Of a stretch of DNA of 64,000 bases, positions 25,339-33,382 are shown one piece after another. The stretch is from the NCBI RefSeq assembly GCF_037071985.1, contig NZ_JAXHDF010000001.1:310001-374000 (forward strand). Direction: 5' to 3'. Each line of letters opens with the position of its first letter. Within the stretch, counting starts at the first letter, position 1. The position numbers were made by a program, and so were the translations under genes. Under the pieces are notes generated by a model that was given only the letters and a program-made list of their open reading frames with translations, had not been told where the DNA came from and searched no databases. The DNA comes from Pseudogracilibacillus sp037071985. GTDB taxonomy: Bacteria; Bacillota; Bacilli; Bacillales; Amphibacillaceae.

Positions 25339-26757
25339 GTGTATCGGCGAAATCCAATTATTGATCAAATATTAAATATTCATAAAGCACAAGCAGAGGG
25401 TATCATTAGTTCTACTTCATCAAAGTTAGTAAAAAAAGCTTTTACGACTTCATGGAGTCAATTAAATAATGGGAGTATCGATGCCTCGATATCTAGCGAG
25501 ACGATTTTGTTTAACCCTGATGAAATTGAGGTAACCATAGATAAATGGATAAAGGATTTTGAAGTATGTTTGGAGGCCGAAGAGGCAAAGTTCAAGCGGA
25601 TAGAAGATCCTACATTTAGTGATAAAATGGATATCATTAATTTGAAAACAGATATTGAACAACATGTTCTTTATGAATATAGGGATTTGAAACGCAAAAT
25701 AGGGATAATTGATACCAAATTTGCTAATGTTGCTCGTGCATATCGATCTCCTTTACAGCAAGCATTAAACGATATCACTATGCTATATAATGATATTAAC
25801 AATATTGACGGAGATTTTACAGGATTTGAGAATGTATCGGTGTATGTGCATGGGATAGAAGATACGGGAAAGAATTTTTTTGAAAGTGCTGTAGAAGCTG
25901 CATATTCCGGAGATATAATTGTACATGAAAAAAGGAACGGGGAAGTAGAATATTTTGTAATCAAAAAAGTAAATGGTAAAAATGAACCAATAAAAATAAG
26001 ATTAGAAGATGTTAAAATTCATAACAAAGATAAGCGCCTTCATTTAGTTTATGAAACGGAGTATAAAAATGAACATCGTCAAAAAACAAGTGACGATTTG
26101 GCGGAAAAACTAATTTATATGGGACTATTAAATGATAATACGAAGATTGATATGTTTGCACATAGCTATGGTGGAAGAAGATCTTTTCAATTTGCAATGG
26201 ATTATCCCGACCATGTTAGAAGTATCACAACAATTGGTACTCCATACAATAAAAATTTTCTCGGTGGAACGGCAAATACATTCCCCGGGATAGCAAAAGA
26301 TTTTTTTAATAAAAACGCTACCGAATACAGTAATTATTTGGATTTTAATTCAAAAAATCAAAGAAATGATGATGGAATACTCCATAGTAATGTATATACA
26401 GATATGAAAAGCGAAGCAATGATTGAGGATATTGAACACTTAAAAATTGCAAATCCCGAAGCTTATCAAAAGTTAGAAGAGATGGAAATCACAGCTGTTG
26501 CTGGACGAGATACAACTACGCATAAGTATTATAATGAGTTTAAAGGTCAAGTAGAAGAATTTGTAGTTCCCGATACTCACGATGGGGCAGTTTCAGTAAA
26601 TAGTCAGCACGCGGAGTCATTAGGGGCTTTAATAAATAATCGCCTTTCTTATGATGTAAAAGGAGAAAGTATTAGTAAGCCGGCTCATTCCAAGGAAATA
26701 AAGAACACAGACTTTATTGAGTTAATTCGACAAATAAACACCCACTATCTAGAGTAG
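25339..26757 (+). CDS. Lipase-like alpha/beta hydrolase, candidate T7SS effector
   Basis: A 472-residue protein in two parts. Residues 1-165 are helical and lack a Sec signal. Residues 166-470 form an alpha/beta hydrolase: an oxyanion-type V-H-G at 170-172, the nucleophile elbow A-H-S-Y-G-G with S276, acid candidates D391 or D415, and histidine candidates H424 or H450. The motif order fits lipases acting on lipid esters. A helical secretion domain joined to a lipase, next to DUF4176 and lipoprotein genes, recalls the S. aureus type VII lipase TslA, although there the lipase is N-terminal. GTG 25339 follows AGGGAGGGG. Effector status is inference. Confidence 0.7.
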   Translation: MYRRNPIIDQILNIHKAQAEGIISSTSSKLVKKAFTTSWSQLNNGSIDASISSETILFNPDEIEVTIDKWIKDFEVCLEAEEAKFKRIEDPTFSDKMDIINLKTDIEQHVLYEYRDLKRKIGIIDTKFANVARAYRSPLQQALNDITMLYNDINNIDGDFTGFENVSVYVHGIEDTGKNFFESAVEAAYSGDIIVHEKRNGEVEYFVIKKVNGKNEPIKIRLEDVKIHNKDKRLHLVYETEYKNEHRQKTSDDLAEKLIYMGLLNDNTKIDMFAHSYGGRRSFQFAMDYPDHVRSITTIGTPYNKNFLGGTANTFPGIAKDFFNKNATEYSNYLDFNSKNQRNDDGILHSNVYTDMKSEAMIEDIEHLKIANPEAYQKLEEMEITAVAGRDTTTHKYYNEFKGQVEEFVVPDTHDGAVSVNSQHAESLGALINNRLSYDVKGESISKPAHSKEIKNTDFIELIRQINTHYLE

Positions 26758-26769
26758 GAGTGACCTAAT

Positions 26770-27882
26770 ATGAAAAAAGGGAAAAAAGTAATTCTTGTTT
26801 TAATTTTTATCTTACTACTTTTTGCTTGTGAAAATCATTTTGAAATAGGTGAGAAGAAAGTGACATATCAAAATGAATTCCCTAAAGAAAGCAGTCCAGC
26901 ATTATCTGAGTTTTTGCGAAGCTATATTTTAGGATATGAATCTATCCTCCTTTTTAAAGGAGAAGCCTTTATATACTCCGATAGAAATATGAATACGAAT
27001 AGTAATAAATTAACTTACTTTCAACATACTTCCTCGCAGTTAAATGAATATTATGATCCTATTTTTTCAACAGATCATCCCGAAAAAATTCTTCATGAAT
27101 TATTTGATGAAAAAAAAGGTAGACTGCATCACGAGATTGAAGATGAAGAGAATAAATTTTTACCGGATGTAACATTAGATAAGGGTAATGTATTAAAAAT
27201 AAAAACGGACCAGAAGAATGTTAGCTTCTCAATACCTGAAAATTTGGATAAAAATCTATCGGATGAATTAATATTGAATATTGAAAGTACAAATGAATTT
27301 GGATTTATTTTGCAATTAGAAAATGATATTTCCGGAGAAATTTATTATTTCTTCGCTTTAAACGATTTATCAGAAATGGATATCTTTCAAGATATAGAAC
27401 TTACTAGTGTAATTGAGCAAGGGCAGCTAAAACCATATTATCCTCTTTTAAAAACAATAAATGAGTCATTAAGCGTTATAGATTATAAGATAATAGACAC
27501 GAAGACTCACGAAGTATTTAAAGTTGAAAGTGAACATTCTTTCAGCAAAGATTATAAGTACATCTACTTAAATGGCAGGGATAACCCATTAGAGGAGGGT
27601 GTCCAGCGAGTCCAAAGGATAGAAGATTACGTTGAAGGAAACGATCAGTATTATGCTGAGTTCAAATTAAATTATGAAGAAATCTCAGATGAACTCGATT
27701 TTAACTCAGTTGGGATTGGCTCTGCAAATACCGTATACTTTAATGAAGATCTTATCGTGATACATCTTGAATTTGATGCAGCAATCACTGGAACTGCGGG
27801 CTCTACTAACGTCATTATTGATTTACAAAAAAATAAAGATAACCCTATTTTTTATTTAGTTGATTTAGGGATTATTGCTTAA
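26770..27882 (+). CDS. Lipoprotein 1, candidate immunity protein
   Basis: A 370-residue lipoprotein: residues 1-20 are a signal with lipobox L-F-A-C20, so the mature protein sits on the outer face of the membrane. It is a paralogue of the next gene. The C-terminal 100 residues are the most alike and include AAITGTAGSTNVIID, YFAEF/YYAEF and a final YLVDLG. No enzyme motif is seen. The gene starts 12 nt after the lipase gene, with AGGAGTG as ribosome site. A surface lipoprotein behind a secreted lipase would suit self-protection. Function otherwise unknown. Confidence 0.7.
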   Translation: MKKGKKVILVLIFILLLFACENHFEIGEKKVTYQNEFPKESSPALSEFLRSYILGYESILLFKGEAFIYSDRNMNTNSNKLTYFQHTSSQLNEYYDPIFSTDHPEKILHELFDEKKGRLHHEIEDEENKFLPDVTLDKGNVLKIKTDQKNVSFSIPENLDKNLSDELILNIESTNEFGFILQLENDISGEIYYFFALNDLSEMDIFQDIELTSVIEQGQLKPYYPLLKTINESLSVIDYKIIDTKTHEVFKVESEHSFSKDYKYIYLNGRDNPLEEGVQRVQRIEDYVEGNDQYYAEFKLNYEEISDELDFNSVGIGSANTVYFNEDLIVIHLEFDAAITGTAGSTNVIIDLQKNKDNPIFYLVDLGIIA

Positions 27883-27936
27883 TGAAGGAGAAGTTCTAAC
27901 ATTATAAATTAAAATTTACTAAATGGAGTATATTCT

Positions 27937-29073
27937 ATGAAAAATTATTTAGTTCTCGTGTTTATGTGGGTGTTACTGCTCCCTGCATGTGGTAAAAGTA
28001 ATGATCCAACCCAATTTATCTACGAAACTAATTTTTCCGGTCATTCTCCTAGGGTTGAACAATTTATAAAAGACTATATTACATCAGATGTAACATATCA
28101 TTTAGTTACAAAGGACAATGTAAATGTGTATGCAAAGAAAAATCTTGGAAGTCAGCAAAAAACAATTGAATATATTCAATTCAATGACGAACAATTAAAA
28201 CAATATTATGAACATATATTGGATGCTGAAAGTCCAAAAACGGAAATTGAAAAACTCAGAGAATCCAAAGAATCTTTATTCCAATCTGTTGATGATAAAG
28301 ATGCATATCATTTACCCGAGATTAATTTGGAAGAAGGAAATATATTCTATATTAAAACATCAATAAGTGAGAAGAGTTTTAAACTACCAGATCTTTTAAA
28401 AGAATATGATGTTGATGTAAATGACAAAGTAATGTTTAATATTGTCGCAGTAGATAAAGAAAGTTTCCAAATTGATATACAAGTGAAACAGGAAGATGGC
28501 TCCTCAAAAGAAAATATGTCTGTTTTTATAACACAAGATTTGCAAAATACATTTGTTTCAGAGACGTATACTGATGAATTTCTCAACAATATTGTAAAAG
28601 GTAATTTAAACCCATACGAAAATTTATTTGTAAAGTTAGACTCTGAGGGTAGATATATAAAAGCGGCTAATAGTTTTGGAGTTGCGGATACAGTGAAAAA
28701 TGAATTAAAGTGGATAAATGAACTGGATTATCTAAGTCAAGATAATCAATATGTGTATTTAGGCGGGAATGCAGACCCGTTATCCGAAGGAAAGCAACGT
28801 ATCCAAGAAATTGAAGAATATTTAGTCGGAAATGAAGAATATTTCGCTGAATTTGATCTGAATTTAAAGCAAATTTCAGACGCACTCGAATTGAATTCTG
28901 TAAATGATGTTTCAATTGGAAAGGTTAAATATTTTAATGAAGACTTTATTATATTATATTTAAACTTTAAAGCTGCGATTACGGGTACAGCTGGTTCAAC
29001 TAATGTCATTATAGATTTTCAAGAGGATAGAGAGAATCCGACAATTTATTTGGTTGATTTGGGGTTGCATTAG
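27937..29073 (+). CDS. Lipoprotein 2, paralogue of lipoprotein 1
   Basis: A 378-residue lipoprotein with lipobox L-P-A-C18. It matches the preceding gene over its length: both have an N-terminal PxxxxF(I/L)(R/K)xYI segment, a central NLKLPEI/DVTLDKGN-type segment and the shared C-terminal AAITGTAGSTNVIID and YLVDLG. It lies 54 nt downstream of lipoprotein 1 with AATGGAG as ribosome site. Duplicated immunity-type lipoproteins behind one toxin gene are common and may protect against variant toxins. No catalytic residues are recognised. Confidence 0.7.
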   Translation: MKNYLVLVFMWVLLLPACGKSNDPTQFIYETNFSGHSPRVEQFIKDYITSDVTYHLVTKDNVNVYAKKNLGSQQKTIEYIQFNDEQLKQYYEHILDAESPKTEIEKLRESKESLFQSVDDKDAYHLPEINLEEGNIFYIKTSISEKSFKLPDLLKEYDVDVNDKVMFNIVAVDKESFQIDIQVKQEDGSSKENMSVFITQDLQNTFVSETYTDEFLNNIVKGNLNPYENLFVKLDSEGRYIKAANSFGVADTVKNELKWINELDYLSQDNQYVYLGGNADPLSEGKQRIQEIEEYLVGNEEYFAEFDLNLKQISDALELNSVNDVSIGKVKYFNEDFIILYLNFKAAITGTAGSTNVIIDFQEDRENPTIYLVDLGLH

Positions 29074-29190
29074 TCTCTGTTAAGGAGAAATTAATAAATT
29101 AGAAAGTAGTTCAAGGATGCTTCCCAAAATTCCTTTTAATATTAGTATCTTTTTTAGCCTGTCAATATATTAATGATAGACAACAAATAC

Positions 29191-29229
29191 AAAAAGGTCT
29201 TTCGTTCCGATCAACGAGAGACCTTTTAT
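29191..29229. terminator. Bidirectional terminator after the cassette and zwf
   Basis: AAAAGGTCTTTCGTT and AACGAGAGACCTTTT pair along their length around a 6-nt loop, with A-runs before and T-runs after. It lies between the convergent lipoprotein 2 and zwf genes. Confidence 0.85.
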
Positions 29230-29304
29230 AATCTAGGATAAAAAGTACGTTTAAATAGCCATTCTTTCTTTTAAAAATTTATTCAATATACGCCTACATT
29301 ATTA

Positions 29305-30759
29305 TTACCACCAATGAAAACCGTCTTCCTTCAGTAATTCCTCTGAAGCTTCAGGCCCCATACTACCCGCTTTATAGTTAGGGAATTCCGCTGGTGTTGA
29401 TTCCCACTTTTTTAAGATCGGATCAACATATTCCCAAGTGAGAGCTACTTCATCCCAATGAGTAAAATTAGTTGTATCACCGATCATGCAGTCGTAAAGA
29501 AGTTTTTCATATGCTTCCGGAGAGTTAGCTGCATTGATTTGATTATAATCATAGGTTAATTTTATAGGAATTGCTTCATTTTCCGTTCCGGATTTTTTAG
29601 CATTTAGATATAAAGTAATCCCTTCATTTGGACTGATATTGATAACGAGTAGATTCGGATGCTGTTCTTTTTTATCTTTATAGTATAAGTTCATCGGAAT
29701 ACTTTTAAATTCTACAATAATTTGTGTTGATTTCTTGCTCATTCGCTTCCCGGTGCGAATATAAAATGGGACACCTGCCCATCGATAGTTATCAATCATG
29801 ATTTTCCCTGCTACAAATGTTTCCGTGTTAGATTTTGCAAGCGCTGGCGCTTCCTGCTGATAAGCGATAGGGTAATCCGGGCCTTCACCATACTGTCCAC
29901 GGACAAAGTTATCGTCGACGTTTTCTATTTTTCTCAAAGCACGAAGGACTTTCAATTTTTCCGAACGTATTTCTTCCGATGTTAATTTTATTGGCGGCTC
30001 CATGGCTAGCAATGCAACCATTTGCAACATATGGTTCTGCATCATGTCTCGAACAGCACCTGATTGGTCATAGTAGCTAGCCCGATCCTCGACACCAATT
30101 TCTTCACTTGAAGTCACCTGAATGTTGGCAATAAATCGGTTGTTCCAAAGATGTTCAAAGATTCCATTAGCAAAACGAATAACTTCTATATTCTGTACCA
30201 TCTCTTTCCCCAAATAATGATCAATTCGATAAATTTGCTCTTCTTTAAAAGCTGCACGGATTTCATGATTGAGTTTCCTAGCAGAAGGTAGATCATTTCC
30301 AAACGGCTTTTCTATGACTAGACGTGTCCATCCACCACCGTTTTTCATTCCATTATCATTCAAGCTATTCGTAATGTCTCCAAAAAATTCTGGTGACATA
30401 GCTAAATAAAATATCCGATTTCCCTCTGTTTGATAGATTCCTTCCAAGTCCTGCAACAAAGCTTCCATCTCCAAATAGGAAGAAGAGTTGGTCACATCAG
30501 ATGGATGGTAATAAAAATGGGAAACAAATGCATCTAAATCAATTTCAGAAGAATTTTTATCTGTAATGGATTGCTTTACCTTATCACGAAACTCTTCATT
30601 GGACCATGATCTTCGTGCAGTTCCAAATACGACAAAGTTTTCACCTATTTTTTTGTTTTTTACAAGACGATATATAGATGGGAATAATTTTCGCTTAGCT
30701 AAATCACCCGTTGCTCCAAATATGATAATGGCCACTTTGGGTTGGTTTTGATTATTCAT
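29305..30759 (-). CDS. zwf: Glucose-6-phosphate 1-dehydrogenase
   Basis: A 484-residue G6P dehydrogenase, first enzyme of the oxidative pentose phosphate pathway, making NADPH and 6-phosphogluconolactone. The N-terminal Rossmann motif is GATGDLAKRKLFPS and the active-site signature is RIDHYLGKE. EKPFG with its conserved lysine is also present. Length is normal for the family. Start ATG 30759 follows GAAGGAGA. The lactonase gene lies 226 bp upstream on the same strand; an 8-bp stem near 30843-30872 (ATGCCATT/AATGGCAT) in that gap may separate the transcripts. Confidence 0.96.
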   Translation of the reverse strand: MNNQNQPKVAIIIFGATGDLAKRKLFPSIYRLVKNKKIGENFVVFGTARRSWSNEEFRDKVKQSITDKNSSEIDLDAFVSHFYYHPSDVTNSSSYLEMEALLQDLEGIYQTEGNRIFYLAMSPEFFGDITNSLNDNGMKNGGGWTRLVIEKPFGNDLPSARKLNHEIRAAFKEEQIYRIDHYLGKEMVQNIEVIRFANGIFEHLWNNRFIANIQVTSSEEIGVEDRASYYDQSGAVRDMMQNHMLQMVALLAMEPPIKLTSEEIRSEKLKVLRALRKIENVDDNFVRGQYGEGPDYPIAYQQEAPALAKSNTETFVAGKIMIDNYRWAGVPFYIRTGKRMSKKSTQIIVEFKSIPMNLYYKDKKEQHPNLLVINISPNEGITLYLNAKKSGTENEAIPIKLTYDYNQINAANSPEAYEKLLYDCMIGDTTNFTHWDEVALTWEYVDPILKKWESTPAEFPNYKAGSMGPEASEELLKEDGFHWW

Positions 30760-30985
30760 AATTTAGGTCTCCTTCATTGAATGGCAAAATTATATAAGTA
30801 GAAAAGTTTAACGATAAGTTTTACTATTTTTATTACTTGGTGTTATGCCATTAGATAAAGACAGTAAATGGCATGCGTTCTATTAGGAAAACTGTCCTTA
30901 ACTGAACTGAAGCGAACATAGACAGATGCACATAGAAACCTTTAACGTCTATTCGTTAACTTTTTTATTGTAGGCTACTATTTGC

Positions 30986-32026
30986 TTAGCATGATAGAAA
31001 CTTCAAACAGACAACTTCAGGTACATCTATTTCTGATCCGGTTTCAGTTAATTTCCCCGATTCAATGTCCCGCCTAAATAATACAATATTTTCAGTGTGC
31101 TGGTTCGATACGACAAGAAATGACTCACTTGGATCTAAAACAAAATCCCGTGGCCATTCACCATTAGATGAAACATGTTCTATAAACGATAGTTCTAACG
31201 TTTGTTCGTTAACTTGAAAAATAGCGACACTATTATGCCCACGATTTCCGGTATAGACAAATCGGCCATCAGATGATATTTGAATTGCACTTGCATCATT
31301 CGTCTCTGTAAAACTATCCGGTATGGTTTTTATATACTGTTTTTCTTCAAACGTTCCTTTTTCTTTGTCGTAAGCTAGTACAACAACCTCTGAACTTAAC
31401 TCGGTTAGCAAATATGCGTATTCTCCATTAGGATGAAACGTTAGATGGCGTGGGCCACTGCCCGCCTTCACTTTTAATGTCGCTATACGGTGCAATTCCT
31501 TATCCTCTACTTTATACGTTACAACCTCATCAGTCCCTAGGTCGCAAGCAAAAATGTAGTTTTCATCTGGAGAAAATCCAGCATAATGGACGTGAGGTTT
31601 TTCTTGGCGCTTGTGAGGGCCATTACCAGTATGCGTTACAAAAGAACCTTTACTAACAGTTCCTTGCTCTTCATTCACGTGAAATATCCCTACTGTGCCT
31701 TGATGATAATTAGATGTAACTAACTTATTACCATTTACATTTACATGACATGGAGGAGCACCATCTGTTAATTGAGCATCTATTTTTGTAAGGGCAGATG
31801 ACTCTTGATTGACTTTATACGCATAGATACCTCCAAGATTTTCTTCTTGGGCCACTGAATATAAAAACTGATTATTTTCTGCAATTGATAAGTAAGTAGG
31901 ATTACTAACTTTAGTAGCTAACTCGCAATTTTTTAAAGCTCCTTGAACTGTATCCAGTTCAAATCGGTAAATCCCTTCACTTGTTTGGCGTGTATACGTT
32001 CCTGCAAAACCTATATATTTTGACAT
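30986..32026 (-). CDS. pgl: 6-phosphogluconolactonase, seven-bladed propeller type
   Basis: A protein of 346 residues from the chosen start, of the lactonase/YbhE family found as Pgl in B. subtilis. It opens MSKYIGFAGTYTR..SEGIYRFELD and repeats propeller-blade motifs: PTYLSIAENNQFLYS, GPRHLTFHPNGEYAY, WPRDFVLDPSESFLVVSN. The start at 32026 matches the family N-terminus and follows AAAGGATGG; longer in-frame starts exist at 32032 and 32065. It hydrolyses the lactone made by Zwf, whose gene is next downstream, so the neighbours do consecutive steps. Confidence 0.88.
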   Translation of the reverse strand: MSKYIGFAGTYTRQTSEGIYRFELDTVQGALKNCELATKVSNPTYLSIAENNQFLYSVAQEENLGGIYAYKVNQESSALTKIDAQLTDGAPPCHVNVNGNKLVTSNYHQGTVGIFHVNEEQGTVSKGSFVTHTGNGPHKRQEKPHVHYAGFSPDENYIFACDLGTDEVVTYKVEDKELHRIATLKVKAGSGPRHLTFHPNGEYAYLLTELSSEVVVLAYDKEKGTFEEKQYIKTIPDSFTETNDASAIQISSDGRFVYTGNRGHNSVAIFQVNEQTLELSFIEHVSSNGEWPRDFVLDPSESFLVVSNQHTENIVLFRRDIESGKLTETGSEIDVPEVVCLKFLSC

Positions 32027-32065
32027 ATGCATCCATCCTTTATTATATTTCCACATTAATTTCAT

Positions 32066-32448
32066 TGTTGGGAGTATAGAGAAAGTCTTTTTGCATGCTA
32101 ATTATTACTATGTAATTTACTGCCCTACATTTTACTTTTTTATTATATATAACTCTTTCTTAATTTACTACATCTCTCTTTGTAAAGCCATATTCTTTCA
32201 TCACAATACTATCTGGGCAGAAGTAACAAACTTATCAAAAAGACAAAACTTCACCCATTTCAACATTCTATTTTAATCTTGCAACAATTGCAAACTCGCA
32301 CACAACTATTTCTGCCTGCGCGCCTTCCCTTTATGAAATCTCATCCCCACCTACAATCGCATTACCAAATCTGTCAATCAATAAAAATCTAAAAAAGATG
32401 ACTTCTGAAATACAGAAATCATCTTTTAGAGGTTGCCTATTCTTTATA
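32066..32448. other. Intergenic region with terminator only
   Basis: About 380 bp between the lactonase gene and the 3' end of the universal stress protein gene. Apart from the terminator at 32392-32427 and the presumed lactonase promoter near 32070-32140, I see no gene or repeat. Confidence 0.45.
32392..32427 (-). terminator. Terminator of the universal stress protein gene
   Basis: AAAAGATGACTTCTG and CAGAAATCATCTTTT pair around a 5-nt loop with one mismatch. The A-run on the plus strand gives a U-run for the leftward transcript. Confidence 0.75.
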
Positions 32449-33141
32449 TTACTCACTTGGCTTTTCATTTATATTTATATTTGGAGCTTCTTTTATCTCT
32501 TCCACGACATGGTCTTCTGTTACTCGTACTTGATGACTCTTGCCACCACAGACAAATTTAAATATACCATTATTAAAGTCTGTACCAATTTCTTTATAAA
32601 AAACTCCTTCAAACAAATTACGTTTCGATTTAGTAAAAGATAGTACAAATCCTGTTTCGTCTTTTCTCAGATAGCCACGAATCCCTTTTTCATACATCGC
32701 TTCATCACTGACTTTTAAAGCACGATCTACGGAGACTACGTGAATATCTATAAATACGAGTTCTCTTAATAAGGCATTTACAAAGGAACCCTTTGTAATC
32801 TCTTCCCATCTATTTTGCGGTCTTTCTCCAATAATAACTTGTGTAATATTATGTTTGTAGGCTACTTCTTTAATAGCTTTAACGATTGGCCGTGGTTCGT
32901 TATCTTTCAAAATGAATTTTTTAGCACCTAATTCTTTAGAAAGTTCTCTCCAATGATCTATATAATTTGCTTTTTCAGCATCGAATTCGTCTGATGAAAG
33001 TTGGTCAACTGTTAGCACATAAAAGGGGCTATTCGATAACTGGGACAGCTCATAACCACGTCTGATTAAACGCTCACCATTTGGACCATAATAAACACAG
33101 ACTAAAATTCTTTCGTCCATATGGCTCTTAATATTCCCCAT
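32449..33141 (-). CDS. Universal stress protein (KdpD-type Usp domain)
   Basis: A 230-residue cytoplasmic protein. Residues about 9-140 form a UspA-like nucleotide-binding fold: RILVCVYYGPNGERLIRRG at the start resembles the Usp part of KdpD sensors, and QVIIGERPQNRWEEITKGS matches the ATP-binding loop region. The last 90 residues are a separate, unrecognised domain, and no kinase follows. It lies upstream of and divergent from the mrp operon; a role in ion or osmotic stress is possible but inferred from place alone. ATG 33141 follows AGAGGGTGA. Confidence 0.75.
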   Translation of the reverse strand: MGNIKSHMDERILVCVYYGPNGERLIRRGYELSQLSNSPFYVLTVDQLSSDEFDAEKANYIDHWRELSKELGAKKFILKDNEPRPIVKAIKEVAYKHNITQVIIGERPQNRWEEITKGSFVNALLRELVFIDIHVVSVDRALKVSDEAMYEKGIRGYLRKDETGFVLSFTKSKRNLFEGVFYKEIGTDFNNGIFKFVCGGKSHQVRVTEDHVVEEIKEAPNININEKPSE

Positions 33142-33382
33142 GATACGTCACCCTCTCTACTCCCTAAATGTTACTCTTGAATATACCATCATATTATACG
33201 TTATGTTACAACTTTTTTCTATGAATATTGATTAAGTCGATAAATTGATTTTTATTTTTCGTGAAAAAAGATGAATGGTTCACGTGCTTTCAAATTTTTT
33301 ATAGTATATAATTAACTAGAAACTTTTATATTCAATCACTTACTGTAAAAAGAAAACTTTATCATATTAAGGAGGAAAACAA

